Source: an uncultured Pirellulaceae bacterium
GTDB taxonomy: Bacteria; Planctomycetota; Planctomycetia; Pirellulales; Pirellulaceae
Assembly (NCBI GenBank): GCA_938083195.1
Contig: CALKCK010000042.1
Span: 1-64,000, forward strand
Direction of reading: 5' to 3'
DNA: 64,000 bases
The notes beneath the pieces are model-generated. The model saw only the letters and a program-made list of their open reading frames with translations, was not told where the DNA came from and did not search any database. Position 1 is the stretch's first letter. Every line of letters begins with the position of its first letter. The position numbers and the translations under genes were made by a program. Of this stretch, positions 43,618-53,089 are shown piece after piece.

Positions 43618-44157
43618 CAAATAGCATCCAAATATTAAAAGAAACACGTTCGCAGTGACCGACTTAATCCCTCAGGCTTAACAGCCAATCACAAATGCAA
43701 GCACTTTACCAAACTGACTACCAACGCTCGATTTTGGCCAGCCTCCCTCTGCCAATAATTATGCAGCGAAAACAAACGCAAATATGCCGTTTATTCGATA
43801 CAAATCGACACAACCGGCTAATATTATCTTTCCCCAACTGGCTGACTTCGAAGCCGTCTGGCTGCAGACATTGACTAAGTTTCTTAGCAAAAACTCAAGA
43901 ATTTCTCGGTAAACTTGAGTTGTTTCGCTTCCAGACAAGAAAATCTAACCGACTTATCGGCATCGCAATTTGGAGTAATCGAAAAAATCGGAAGTTTGAT
44001 TTCTTTCTTAGCATGACTCATAATATTCAACAATCGAAGTTGATTTAACTTTTTTGCTATCAACGTCGAAACTTAATAAAGAAGCAAATCGACTGTTACT
44101 TGCAGTCAGTGAAATGTTTGCCTAGCTTCACACGACTCCTATCTAAAAAACCGAGAA
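43618..44157. other. Divergent intergenic region upstream of the H-NOX kinase
   Basis: About 540 bp. It contains a perfect 8-bp inverted repeat AACTCAAG (43891-43898) / CTTGAGTT (43913-43920) with a 14-nt spacer, plus a small CTAAG-TTT-CTTAG hairpin just before it. No RNA gene or other coding signal is seen. Confidence 0.5.
43891..43920. promoter_or_regulatory. Perfect 8-bp inverted repeat, candidate operator
   Basis: AACTCAAG-N14-CTTGAGTT is exactly symmetric and lies between the divergent DUF6268-like and H-NOX-kinase genes. Either gene could be controlled from it. No other sequence supports a specific regulator. Confidence 0.4.
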
Positions 44158-45693
44158 ATGCACGGAACGATCTACTGCGTGACCCAGAAGTTTGTTGAAT
44201 CAAACTACGGGAATCAAACTTGGCTGGATCTGCTTGAACAAGCCGAATGCCCAGTCGCGCACTTTTCGCCCGTCCAAATCTACCCGGATGAGTACATCGG
44301 CGCGATTGTTGGCGTTGCTTGCAAGGCCTTGAATACGGAACCTGCCTCGCTTTTGCGGGAGTTGGGGAAGTTTGCCGCTGGCGAACTGATTAACTTTGCC
44401 AATCACTTACTTCATCCATCTTGGAAAACATTCGAAGTCTTAACGAATGTTGAAACTTTAATTCACACCACAATTAAGGTTCAGAATTCCAAAGCTCAAC
44501 CGGCAAACATCCAGGCCTTTCGAGTTGGCGAAAACGAAATTGAAGTCGTCTATACCTCTCGGCGGGGACTTTGTGCTCTCGCTCACGGCATTATTGAAGG
44601 CATCGCCGAATACTACGAAGAAGACATAGTTGTCGAGCAAATTACGTGCACTCAAGATGCCAATGCTTTTTGCACTTTTAGTGTCAAACGAAATTCTTCC
44701 ATCAAATCCGATAAGAATTTTTTCATGGGCCAACTACCTGAGTCACCCTCTGGTAATTTCGCCGGCCATTTTAATAGCGAAACCGTCGTTGCTGATCTTG
44801 ACGCAATTAAATCTGCCACAATCTTCGATAACAAAAATCGAAGCGATCTCGATTTTGAAGTTTCCGAGAGCATTCAAGATTCCAATTTGCCCAAGAATTT
44901 TGGCCGCTATGAAATTCTTTCTCTCCTCGGCACGGGTGGCATGGGATCTGTCTTAAAGGCTCGAGACATTTATCTTCGCAGAACCGTCGCACTGAAAACA
45001 CTAAAAGCTGAAATACTTAAAGACGATCAAGTTCAGCATTTCCTTGAAGAAGCCCGTGCGATGGCTAGAATTTCAAGCCCTTACGTTGTTCAGATTTTCG
45101 ATGTTGGTGAAACTGACGGACGTCCTTTCATCGTGATGGAGTATTTAACGGGCCGCACGCTCCGAGCAAAAATCAGAGAGGGCCCCATTGATGTCTCGAT
45201 CGTCATTCGCCTACTTGCTCAAATCACAAAAGGACTCGACGCCATCCACGTCGGCGGTCTAGTTCACCGCGACATTAAGCCTGACAATATCATGCTTTTC
45301 CAAGATGAATTGAACTGTCGAATCCTCGACTTTGGGCTCTCCCATGAGAAGTTCAAAAACAAAGAAAAAGCAAACTCGATCTCAGGCACACTGGAGTACA
45401 TGTCCCCAGAATGCCTAACGGGATTACCGGCAGACTATCGAAGTGATATCTTTTCTGTCGGGACAGTCGGTTATGAAATGCTCTTTGGAAGCCAGGTGTT
45501 CCGAAGGTTTAGCAACCTCGACACAATCGAAGCCGTCAAGAACTTCGAACCTGAATTCGCGTCAGAGGAAATGTACGTCCCTGCTGACCTACTCCAACTA
45601 TTGGAGTCGATGATGCAGAAAGACCGCGAGAAACGTTTGTCGAATTGCCAAGAGATTCTGGAACGATTGAAGGCAATTGAAATCGAAAAATGA
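44158..45693 (+). CDS. H-NOX (heme nitric-oxide/oxygen-binding) domain fused to a Ser/Thr protein kinase
   Basis: About 511 residues, no membrane segment. Residues 1-182 match H-NOX domains: start MHGTIYCVTQKFVE, the proximal heme ligand H103 in NVETLIHTTIK, and the heme-propionate motif Y-x-S-x-R as Y132-S134-R136 (YTSRRG), followed by GIIEGIAEYY. The position of the distal-pocket Tyr that favours O2 binding in some bacterial H-NOX appears to be Leu here, suggesting NO selectivity (inference). Residues about 243-505 are a Hanks-type kinase with GTGGMGSV, VALK, HRDIKPDN, DFG and a YMSPE activation segment, all intact. Bacterial H-NOX proteins usually act through separate partners or are fused to other outputs, so direct fusion to a Ser/Thr kinase is unusual. 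Confidence 0.85.
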   Translation: MHGTIYCVTQKFVESNYGNQTWLDLLEQAECPVAHFSPVQIYPDEYIGAIVGVACKALNTEPASLLRELGKFAAGELINFANHLLHPSWKTFEVLTNVETLIHTTIKVQNSKAQPANIQAFRVGENEIEVVYTSRRGLCALAHGIIEGIAEYYEEDIVVEQITCTQDANAFCTFSVKRNSSIKSDKNFFMGQLPESPSGNFAGHFNSETVVADLDAIKSATIFDNKNRSDLDFEVSESIQDSNLPKNFGRYEILSLLGTGGMGSVLKARDIYLRRTVALKTLKAEILKDDQVQHFLEEARAMARISSPYVVQIFDVGETDGRPFIVMEYLTGRTLRAKIREGPIDVSIVIRLLAQITKGLDAIHVGGLVHRDIKPDNIMLFQDELNCRILDFGLSHEKFKNKEKANSISGTLEYMSPECLTGLPADYRSDIFSVGTVGYEMLFGSQVFRRFSNLDTIEAVKNFEPEFASEEMYVPADLLQLLESMMQKDREKRLSNCQEILERLKAIEIEK

Positions 45694-45744
45694 TTTTTAG
45701 CTTTTATCCCAGCTTACGACTGCAGACATTTCCCACATCTCTAT

Positions 45745-47856
45745 CTATTTGCCACATCTCTCTATCGCTGCCTCTCCCACAAGCAGTGCGGGAACGTGCT
45801 TCGTCTCTGAGGAAGTTTCGCCAAGGCGAATGACACCAGCTTTCCACCTTGCCTGCCGCTTCCCAGCGATCGATGAGGCTTGATACTGCACCTCCTCAAG
45901 ACAATCTTTCACAGCGTTCCATTCTTCGACCTTGAAAATCCGAAACTCTGCAGTGACGCCTGGGGCCAGACGCTTTTCCAAACTTAAAGCAACGTGCCCC
46001 ATGGTCATTCGTGGATTCAATTCCACTAATGGCTTTAAGCTTAAAGCTCCCGTCGCATCTTCAAAAACAAAGGCGTCGACTCCTAGATATCCATTAAATC
46101 CAACCTCACATAATGCTGGATTTAAATGTTCAGCAAGCCACCGTTCCGTCCGTTGTAATCGAGCGCACCGATCCTCGAGCAAAAATCGTTTCGTCTCCAA
46201 ATCGCAATTTGAAAATGGAGTCCCCAGCACCGTGCCTGAAAAACGACGTCCGCCGCTAACCACTGGTTGCGTCCAACCCATAAAATCAAGTGTTTGTTGC
46301 TGCAAGTCAAAATTCCACAAAAATGAAATGTCAACTCGCCGCAATAATTCCGGTTCGAGAATGCCTCGAGGTAACGAATCGCTCTCCCGCGACCGCGCGA
46401 ATTCAGCCTCTAGCCAGCGCGAATCCTTTTCATCGATTGGCGAACCGCACGCGACTCTTCGCTGCCCTCGCCCGGCCGCACCAAGGTCCGTCTTGTAAAT
46501 TGCATGCGTGTACCCCCGGTACTCGAAATCATGCAGAGCGGATTCAACCTCGAGCAAACTGCTCACTGGGTGGCCCAGCACCCCTTGGCTGGCAAACCAA
46601 TCAGGTATTTCGTCGCATTCTCCCCGCTTCTCCATCCACGTTCTCATTTTCGAAATACTCCAAGACTTGCGATATAGCAGAGCCTGTTCTCGATGCCATG
46701 GAGTCGAAGCATGCCGCAGCGAAGCTTTAAATGAATTGGCTATCTCATGATTCTTTGGAGTCCAAGCCCAAGGACTGCAGTCTCGTAGTTTTCTTTCAAC
46801 TAACTTTTCCCGTTGATCGAGAGCAAAAAATTCGGGCAACTCAACTCCCCGATCAATCCAGTGTTTTCGTAGTTCACTGGAAGGGGGACGGTGCGACAAA
46901 ATCACATCATCCGGCTTGGAAACTGCGACCAACACCATCGCCAGATCCTGTTCCAATTGCAGCATCAAGGCTCTTGCCTTCGCTTGATTTTCACCCGCGA
47001 GTTCTGATTCAGCCCCTGGATCGAACCAGCGAACCGTTGCCGACCGCCCTCTTGATTTACTAAAAACCTCCATTGAAGCTATGAACTCTTCATTCAAACC
47101 AGCGCGTTTTCGTCCGTCACGATTGAATGCCCCATAAGTTCCTCGCCCTCGCTGCGGCGACATCGGAAATTCCAAGGCTTGTTGATAGGCTTGCCAATCC
47201 GTCTGCTTTTCGTTTTTCCATTCTCGAAACCATTGGAGCCCATGTTTGACATGACCAATTTCATCTTCATAGATCTGCCATAACAAATCCGATGTCACCT
47301 GGTCTCCCAGGCGATGAAACAACTTTGCAAAGTGCTGACTGTAATCAAGATTCGCTTGCTCAAACGTCAGACTCAACCTCGCAACAAAATCGAGGGGAGA
47401 CTGCATCGGCTCAACGACCCGCCAAAATTGACCACTTAATGGGTAGCTCCCAAACTCAACGCCACATTCTTTCATGCGACGCAAATACATTCGGGTATGC
47501 TCCTGTTCCTCTTGAAGTGTCACCAACACGCCTCGGCGAAACGCATAGGGGGCGTTCGGGAACTTCAACAGAACCAACGCCATTAACTCCGTTGCCAGCA
47601 ACTCGTGATTGGCGAGAAAATGAAGCAACTGGCCTCGCGCAAGATCGTTTCCAAGATTCTCATCTCGCGGCGGTTTGACATTTTTTCCAGCAATTGACTG
47701 CATCGCCAACTCCACCGGTCGACCCGGAGCGGTAATTGAGTGAACGACCGTCGACATTTCTGTTACCTCCGAAAAATCGAGATCTCCCGGAGCTGCCAAT
47801 TTTTCTTCCAGTGTCGTTCCAAACACGATTTGTTCAGCAAATTCAGTTACATTCAT
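45745..47856 (-). CDS. Fusion of DUF455 ferritin-like domain and ATP-grasp-like domain
   Basis: About 703 residues; the ATG at 47856 is preferred to a GTG at 47868. Residues about 25-275 are the DUF455 di-iron ferritin-like domain with metal-ligand patterns: FLANHELLATELMAL, LQEEQEHTRMYLRRM, LTFEQANLDYSQHF and YEDEIGHVKHGLQWF. From about 290 to the end the protein looks ATP-grasp-like: a KTDLGAAGRGQRRV phosphate-binding stretch, the strand-rich middle, and KPLVELNPRMTMGHVAL near the C-terminus, resembling the metal-binding Glu/Asn-Pro-Arg block of ATP-grasp ligases. DUF455 may be an oxygenase or rubrerythrin-like enzyme. The fusion suggests an amide- or peptide-forming step coupled to di-iron chemistry; that is inference. 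Confidence 0.75.
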   Translation of the reverse strand: MNVTEFAEQIVFGTTLEEKLAAPGDLDFSEVTEMSTVVHSITAPGRPVELAMQSIAGKNVKPPRDENLGNDLARGQLLHFLANHELLATELMALVLLKFPNAPYAFRRGVLVTLQEEQEHTRMYLRRMKECGVEFGSYPLSGQFWRVVEPMQSPLDFVARLSLTFEQANLDYSQHFAKLFHRLGDQVTSDLLWQIYEDEIGHVKHGLQWFREWKNEKQTDWQAYQQALEFPMSPQRGRGTYGAFNRDGRKRAGLNEEFIASMEVFSKSRGRSATVRWFDPGAESELAGENQAKARALMLQLEQDLAMVLVAVSKPDDVILSHRPPSSELRKHWIDRGVELPEFFALDQREKLVERKLRDCSPWAWTPKNHEIANSFKASLRHASTPWHREQALLYRKSWSISKMRTWMEKRGECDEIPDWFASQGVLGHPVSSLLEVESALHDFEYRGYTHAIYKTDLGAAGRGQRRVACGSPIDEKDSRWLEAEFARSRESDSLPRGILEPELLRRVDISFLWNFDLQQQTLDFMGWTQPVVSGGRRFSGTVLGTPFSNCDLETKRFLLEDRCARLQRTERWLAEHLNPALCEVGFNGYLGVDAFVFEDATGALSLKPLVELNPRMTMGHVALSLEKRLAPGVTAEFRIFKVEEWNAVKDCLEEVQYQASSIAGKRQARWKAGVIRLGETSSETKHVPALLVGEAAIERCGK

Positions 47857-47892
47857 CTCGTCAACCACACCCTACAAAACGCCAGAACCTAT

Positions 47893-48010
47893 TAGCATGC
47901 CCAAATAGCATGCCCAAAAATACGCAAAAAGAAAATGCCACAATCGTAAACGATCGCTCTAGAATCCATTTCCTCGACAATTATTTCCTTTAGACTATTC
48001 CCTTTAGACT
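47893..48010. repeat. Two tandem duplications upstream of the PSD1 gene
   Basis: TAGCATGCCCAAA is repeated exactly at 47893-47905 and 47906-47918. ATT(T/C)CCTTTAGACT is repeated at 47983-47996 and 47997-48010 with one mismatch. Both lie in the 234-bp gap between divergent genes. Confidence 0.9.
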
Positions 48011-48090
48011 ATCACCAAATCATAGAGTAAGTCACCGGTGACACATCGACACCTTTCCACCCGTTTCTTGACCTTGCGACTTTGAGCACC

Positions 48091-50502
48091 ATGAGTCAAC
48101 GATTTTTTTTACCATCTGCGGTGATCCAAAGAGCCTTTCTGGTCTCTCTCTTTTCAATTAGCACACTTGCATTCCAGACACTTGTATTGCAGACACTTGG
48201 GCAAGAAGTGGTAGAAGAAAAAGCAAATTTCCCGGCCGAACAGATTGAGTTTTTTGAAGCCAAAATACGCCCGCTCCTCATTGAAAAATGTTATCACTGT
48301 CACAGTACCGACGCGCCAGAACTGCGGGGCGGCCTGTACGTCGACAGCCGACTTGGGTTAATCACCGGTGGTGATTCAGGGACTGCAATCACGCCGGGGC
48401 ACCCCGACGATAGTTTGTTGATCGATTCCATCAACTACACTTCCATGGAAATGCCCCCTGACGGAAAACTCAATCCGGAACAAATTGCTGCGCTAACCCA
48501 GTGGGTTGAAATGGGTGCTCCATGGCCAAGAGTAACTTCAGCACCGGGAACCCGTCCGACGTCTGAAAAAACTGACTGGTCTAGCTTTGATTGGGAAGCG
48601 GCACGACAAAGCCATTGGGCTTGGCAACCGGTAAAGCGCCCCTTGCTGATCAACCCAACCCCCGAATCTGGTCTCAGCCCGATTGACTATTTTGTCACTG
48701 CCAGACGGACCGCCGCAAACTTACCCTCGAACTCCCCTGCCAGTCCAGTAATTTTAGCGCGTCGCATCTACAACGACCTTATCGGGATCCCACCCACTCC
48801 TGCCCAGGTGGATTCTTTCGTTTTATCCGCTGCCGCGGATTACCCACAAGCCGTAGCAACTTTAGTGGATGAGTTATTAGCAACACCGCAGTACGGACAA
48901 CGATGGGCGAGGCACTGGCTGGATGTCGCCCGATTTAGTGATGGTCGGGGCGGATTCATGGACAACAAACCGCTAGATCAAGCCTGGCGTTATCGCGACT
49001 GGGTGGTTGATTCTTTTAACAAAGACTTACCCATTAACGAATTCATACGGCTTCAAATTACCGGTGACCTTTCAACTCAAAACGATCAAGCCATCGCAAC
49101 TGGCTTTTTTGCATTGGGGCCAACCTATCAATCCGACGGCGGCGACCCCGACAGTGTCGCCCAAGCGAAAGGCGAAACCTTAGATGATCGAGTCGACACA
49201 CTCACCCGCGGACTCATGGGAATCACAGGATCTTGCGCACGCTGTCATGATCATAAATTTGATCCAATTCCGCAAATCGATTACTACTCGCTTGCCGGTA
49301 TCTTTAACAACACCACGGTTCATGACCGACCCCTGGCTCCCGCAGAAATAGTCAATCAATTTAATCAACACCGACAGCAAGTCGACGCACTCAATAAAAA
49401 AATCAACCCGCTCCAAAACAAACTGCGGCAGGAAAAACGGGAGCCAACGCTCGATGAGCAAGAAAGTCTCGATCAGTGGATTCCAAATTTAGAAACGCTG
49501 CTCGCAGATCAACCCCCAGGTTATGAAACTGCACATTCCCTCCGCGATACCGGCAATGCAAATATGAAAATTGCGATTCGGGGTAATTTGCGAAAAACTG
49601 GGGACGTCGCTCCTCGTCGATTCCTGCGTTTGATATCTTCAGGAAACACGGAAGCGTACCAAAATGGGAGCGGACGAGTCGAGCTCGCCAATGCAATCAT
49701 TCACTCAGAAAACCCGCTTACCACGCGTGTATTTGTGAACCGAATTTGGATGCACCATTTTGGCACCGGATTGGTATCGACACCTAGCAACTTTGGAACA
49801 CTTGGAGAAAAACCAACCCATCCAAAACTATTGGATTGGCTGGCAAGCGAATTTGTCGCCGACGGCTGGTCTTTGAAATCGCTTCATCGGAAAATAATGA
49901 ACTCGCAAACCTACCAATTAAGCAGCGAAAATAATCCAGAAGCATTTCGTCGCGACGGCGACAACCGTTTACTGTGGCGAATGTCACCGCGGCGGATGGA
50001 CATTGAATCGCTTCGAGATTCGCTTTTAGCTGTCACCGGCGAATTGGATATGCAAGCCGGCGGGCCATCCCTGCCGGACACAACGAGAAACAAACGTCGA
50101 ACGCTGTACGCCAAAGTAAGTCGTAACGGCGACGTCTATGAATCCGACCGTTTTCTTCGACGTTTTGATTTCCCACTCATGCGAGCAACCGTTGCCCAAC
50201 GTCCAAATAGTATCGTTCCTCAACAGTTTCTTTTTCTTTTGAATAGCGATTTCATGACGGCGCGTGCAAAATCACTTGTGCAGCGGCTTGGCAATCCAGC
50301 AGGTAACCCTTCAGCAGGCAATTCCGATACGGAGAAAATCCACCTAGCCTATCGCTGGCTCTACCAGCGCGAACCCAACCCCGAAGAGATCGAAATTGGA
50401 TTACAATTTATTAAGAGTGATCAAAACACAGATCATTTATCGAATTGGGATCGGTACGCCCAAGTACTTTTGAGTGCGAATGAGTTTATGTACGTCCGGT
50501 AA
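48091..50502 (+). CDS. PSD1-type exported cytochrome protein (PSCyt1-DUF1549-DUF1553)
   Basis: About 803 residues. The ATG at 48091 is preferred to a TTG at 48082. After a signal peptide comes the planctomycete cytochrome C domain with a CxxCH heme site (EKCYHCHSTDAPELRGGLYVDSR), and MEMPPDGKLNPEQIAALTQWVEMGAPWPR. DUF1549 follows (ARRIYNDLIGIPPTPAQVDSF and RWARHWLDVARFSD), with a second CARCHDHKFDPIPQIDYYSL site, then DUF1553 (NPLTTRVFVNRIWMHHFGTGLVSTPSNFG). It is the classic partner of DUF1501, whose gene starts 44 bp downstream. Role: exported heme protein of unknown substrate, often near sulfatases and glycoside hydrolases. Confidence 0.95.
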   Translation: MSQRFFLPSAVIQRAFLVSLFSISTLAFQTLVLQTLGQEVVEEKANFPAEQIEFFEAKIRPLLIEKCYHCHSTDAPELRGGLYVDSRLGLITGGDSGTAITPGHPDDSLLIDSINYTSMEMPPDGKLNPEQIAALTQWVEMGAPWPRVTSAPGTRPTSEKTDWSSFDWEAARQSHWAWQPVKRPLLINPTPESGLSPIDYFVTARRTAANLPSNSPASPVILARRIYNDLIGIPPTPAQVDSFVLSAAADYPQAVATLVDELLATPQYGQRWARHWLDVARFSDGRGGFMDNKPLDQAWRYRDWVVDSFNKDLPINEFIRLQITGDLSTQNDQAIATGFFALGPTYQSDGGDPDSVAQAKGETLDDRVDTLTRGLMGITGSCARCHDHKFDPIPQIDYYSLAGIFNNTTVHDRPLAPAEIVNQFNQHRQQVDALNKKINPLQNKLRQEKREPTLDEQESLDQWIPNLETLLADQPPGYETAHSLRDTGNANMKIAIRGNLRKTGDVAPRRFLRLISSGNTEAYQNGSGRVELANAIIHSENPLTTRVFVNRIWMHHFGTGLVSTPSNFGTLGEKPTHPKLLDWLASEFVADGWSLKSLHRKIMNSQTYQLSSENNPEAFRRDGDNRLLWRMSPRRMDIESLRDSLLAVTGELDMQAGGPSLPDTTRNKRRTLYAKVSRNGDVYESDRFLRRFDFPLMRATVAQRPNSIVPQQFLFLLNSDFMTARAKSLVQRLGNPAGNPSAGNSDTEKIHLAYRWLYQREPNPEEIEIGLQFIKSDQNTDHLSNWDRYAQVLLSANEFMYVR

Positions 50503-50546
50503 ATTACACTTTAGTTACTCAAGACACCCCCCAACAGGCTCATCGC

Positions 50547-51983
50547 ATGTTCCATCGCAACCCAATTCCATCCCTGACTCGCCGCGACGCTTTGCGAAAA
50601 CTTGGGGCAGGCTTTGGCACCATGGGACTCGCCAGCGTTCTTTCGCAAACACACCTACTAGGCAGCCAACTTTCTGAAACAAGTCGCAACACCTCACCGT
50701 TAGCACCCAAGCCGCCGCATTTTGCTCCAAAAGCGAAACGCGTTATTCAGCTATTCATGCCGGGCGGACCTTCGCAAGTTGACACATTCGACTACAAGCC
50801 TGAAATTGCAAAACACGCCGGCGAGCGTCCTGAATGTGTCGATCGAAAATCTCTGCGAAATACAAAAATGGGACTGATGCCGTCTCCCTATGCTTTTAAA
50901 CAGTACGGCCAATGTGGCAAATACGTTAGCGAAATTTTTCCGCACACTGCCCAATGTGTTGATGACATTTGCTTTATTCATTCGATGCACACCGACATCC
51001 CCGAGCATGCCGGGGCGATGATGATGATGAATGCAGGACACTTGCAACCAAGTCGACCCAGCATGGGTTCATGGATGGTATATGGACTCGGCACCGAAAA
51101 CCAAGATCTACCCGGATTCATTGCAATGAGCCCGCGGGCTCAACCTCGTAACAAACTGGCTAACTGGAGCAATGCTTTTTTACCGGGTGCCTACACTGGG
51201 ACTTACGTCAACATTCACGACATGAAACCCGAACGCATTCTCGATGACCTTAAAAACAAATGGCTTCCCAAGGTCGACCAGCGAAAACAGGCTGACCTCT
51301 TAGCCCGACTGAACCAATTAGACCTCCACCGACAACAAGGAGATCAACAGCTAGAAGCCAGCATTCAGGCTATGGAAATGGCATTCCGAATGCAATTTGC
51401 CGTTCCTGACGCGTTCGATACGTCTCGAGAAACCAAATCCACACTGGAAATGTACGGCAATAGCGAATATGCAAAAGGCTGTCTCTTAGCCCGACGCTTA
51501 ATCGAGCGAGGTGTTCGAACCGTCCAGCTTTCACTCTCCATCGATGGCTACGATATCGCATGGGATACCGGTCATGGGAATATTGTCGATGGCCATCGCA
51601 AACTTGCTACTGCCTGTGATCAAGGAATTGCGGCTTTGATCCAAGACCTGAAACAGCGTGGCCTTTTCGATGAAACACTGATCATCTGGGGGGGTGAATT
51701 TGGTCGGGCTCCGACATCTGAGGGACAAAAAGGACGCGACCATGACCATTACGGATTCACAACCTGGATGGCCGGCGGTGGCGTCAAAGGGGGAATCAGC
51801 TATGGAGCCACTGACGAATTTGGCTTAACAGCGGTAGAAAACCGCGTGCACGTGCACGACCTCCACGCCACAATCCTCCATTTGATGGGACTTGACCATG
51901 AACAACTGACCTACCGATACAGCGGGCGTGATTACCGCCTGACGGATGTTGGTGGAACCGTCATTTCAGACATCATTGCTTGA
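50547..51983 (+). CDS. DUF1501 family exported protein
   Basis: About 478 residues. The N-terminus carries a twin-arginine-like signal (SLTRRDALRKLGAGFG). Family blocks: RVIQLFMPGGPSQVDTFDYKPE, CFIHSMHTDIPEHAGAMMMMNAG, RPSMGSWMVYGLGTENQDLPGFIAM, LIIWGGEFGRAPTSEGQKGRDHDHYGFTTWMAGGGVKGG and LHATILHLMGLDHEQLTYRYSGRDYRLTDV. DUF1501 proteins share the alkaline-phosphatase/sulfatase fold. It is co-transcribed with the PSD1 gene. The PfkB kinase gene follows about 50 bp later. Confidence 0.95.
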   Translation: MFHRNPIPSLTRRDALRKLGAGFGTMGLASVLSQTHLLGSQLSETSRNTSPLAPKPPHFAPKAKRVIQLFMPGGPSQVDTFDYKPEIAKHAGERPECVDRKSLRNTKMGLMPSPYAFKQYGQCGKYVSEIFPHTAQCVDDICFIHSMHTDIPEHAGAMMMMNAGHLQPSRPSMGSWMVYGLGTENQDLPGFIAMSPRAQPRNKLANWSNAFLPGAYTGTYVNIHDMKPERILDDLKNKWLPKVDQRKQADLLARLNQLDLHRQQGDQQLEASIQAMEMAFRMQFAVPDAFDTSRETKSTLEMYGNSEYAKGCLLARRLIERGVRTVQLSLSIDGYDIAWDTGHGNIVDGHRKLATACDQGIAALIQDLKQRGLFDETLIIWGGEFGRAPTSEGQKGRDHDHYGFTTWMAGGGVKGGISYGATDEFGLTAVENRVHVHDLHATILHLMGLDHEQLTYRYSGRDYRLTDVGGTVISDIIA

Positions 51984-52034
51984 TCCTGCCTTTCACCATA
52001 ATAAAACTTGCGCTGCATCCCATTGGTAGAATTA

Positions 52035-52910
52035 ATGACCTCTCCTCGGATTATTTCTTTCGGCGAAGTCCTCTGGGATATTTTTCCTGACGGCGAAAAA
52101 TTTGGCGGTGCACCTGCCAATTTTGCCTGTCACGCGGCGATCCTAGGTGGAGAGGTATCCATGGTTACGGCCCTTGGTAATGACCGTCGTGGTCAACTCG
52201 CTATCAATACTTTAGAAGACTACGGAATTGATACCGAATTAATTCAAATCTCACCGAACACCTCAACCGGCATCGTCCAGATTGAATTGGACGCTTTCGG
52301 TAAACCTGAATTTACCATTCAACCCAATTCTGCTTGGGATACCGTCGCCTGGAATTCGAATTTAGCCGAACGCATTCCAAACGCCGACGCCGTTTATTTT
52401 GGAACCCTCGGCCAACGTCAGGAGCCCGCTCGGTCTACTATCCAGCAAGCCCTTGCCACCGCCGCAAGATCCAAAGTAACTCGAATTGTCGATATCAACC
52501 TACGGGCTCCATTTTTTACCAAAGACACCATCACTTATTCCATCATGCACGCCAGCCTTCTTAAGTTGAGTGATGAGGAACTTCCACTTGTCTGCCAAGC
52601 GTTAAATATTACTCTCGAGAAATCTGCCGAAGCATCCCTGCAACGCATCAAATCAATCGCTGACCTTGAAGGAATCGTGATGACGTGCGGAGAGAAGGGA
52701 GCAATCCTCGTGAACGATAATGGAACGGTAAATCAACCTGCGTTTCCAACTGAAGTAAAAGATACTGTCGGCGCGGGAGATTCATTTGCCGCCGCATTTT
52801 TGATGGGCTGGCTCCAAGGTAAATCCGACGACCTAATCTTGCAGCAAGCGTGCACAATTGCATCGACGACTTGCAACCACTGGGGAGCTGTTCCCACCCG
52901 CCCTCGCTGA
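52035..52910 (+). CDS. PfkB-family carbohydrate kinase (fructokinase-like)
   Basis: About 291 residues, cytoplasmic. The ATG at 52035 is preferred to the TTG at 52008. Both family signatures are present: GGAPANFACHAAILGGEVSMVTALGND in the N-terminal half and DTVGAGDSFAAAFLMGWLQG, whose Asp is the catalytic base, in the C-terminal half. The start (IISFGEVLWDIFPDGEKFGG) fits the fructokinase subgroup. It phosphorylates a sugar, probably fructose or a related ketose, after uptake. Its place between the PSD1/DUF1501 pair and GH43 suggests the monosaccharide end of the same catabolic route. Confidence 0.88.
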   Translation: MTSPRIISFGEVLWDIFPDGEKFGGAPANFACHAAILGGEVSMVTALGNDRRGQLAINTLEDYGIDTELIQISPNTSTGIVQIELDAFGKPEFTIQPNSAWDTVAWNSNLAERIPNADAVYFGTLGQRQEPARSTIQQALATAARSKVTRIVDINLRAPFFTKDTITYSIMHASLLKLSDEELPLVCQALNITLEKSAEASLQRIKSIADLEGIVMTCGEKGAILVNDNGTVNQPAFPTEVKDTVGAGDSFAAAFLMGWLQGKSDDLILQQACTIASTTCNHWGAVPTRPR

Positions 52911-53089
52911 AAGCCATACCTTGATTGCCGGGAATCCCCGTAAGTCTACCCGTCGACACCATTTGTAATCTAACACTTCAACATGACCCAAGCTGACTAC
53001 ATTTCTAAACACTGCTGAACTCCTTTGCGATATTTCCAATTGTCTTTTTTTCGGTTGTGTAGACCTACGTTTCTGATCAAAATAAGGCG

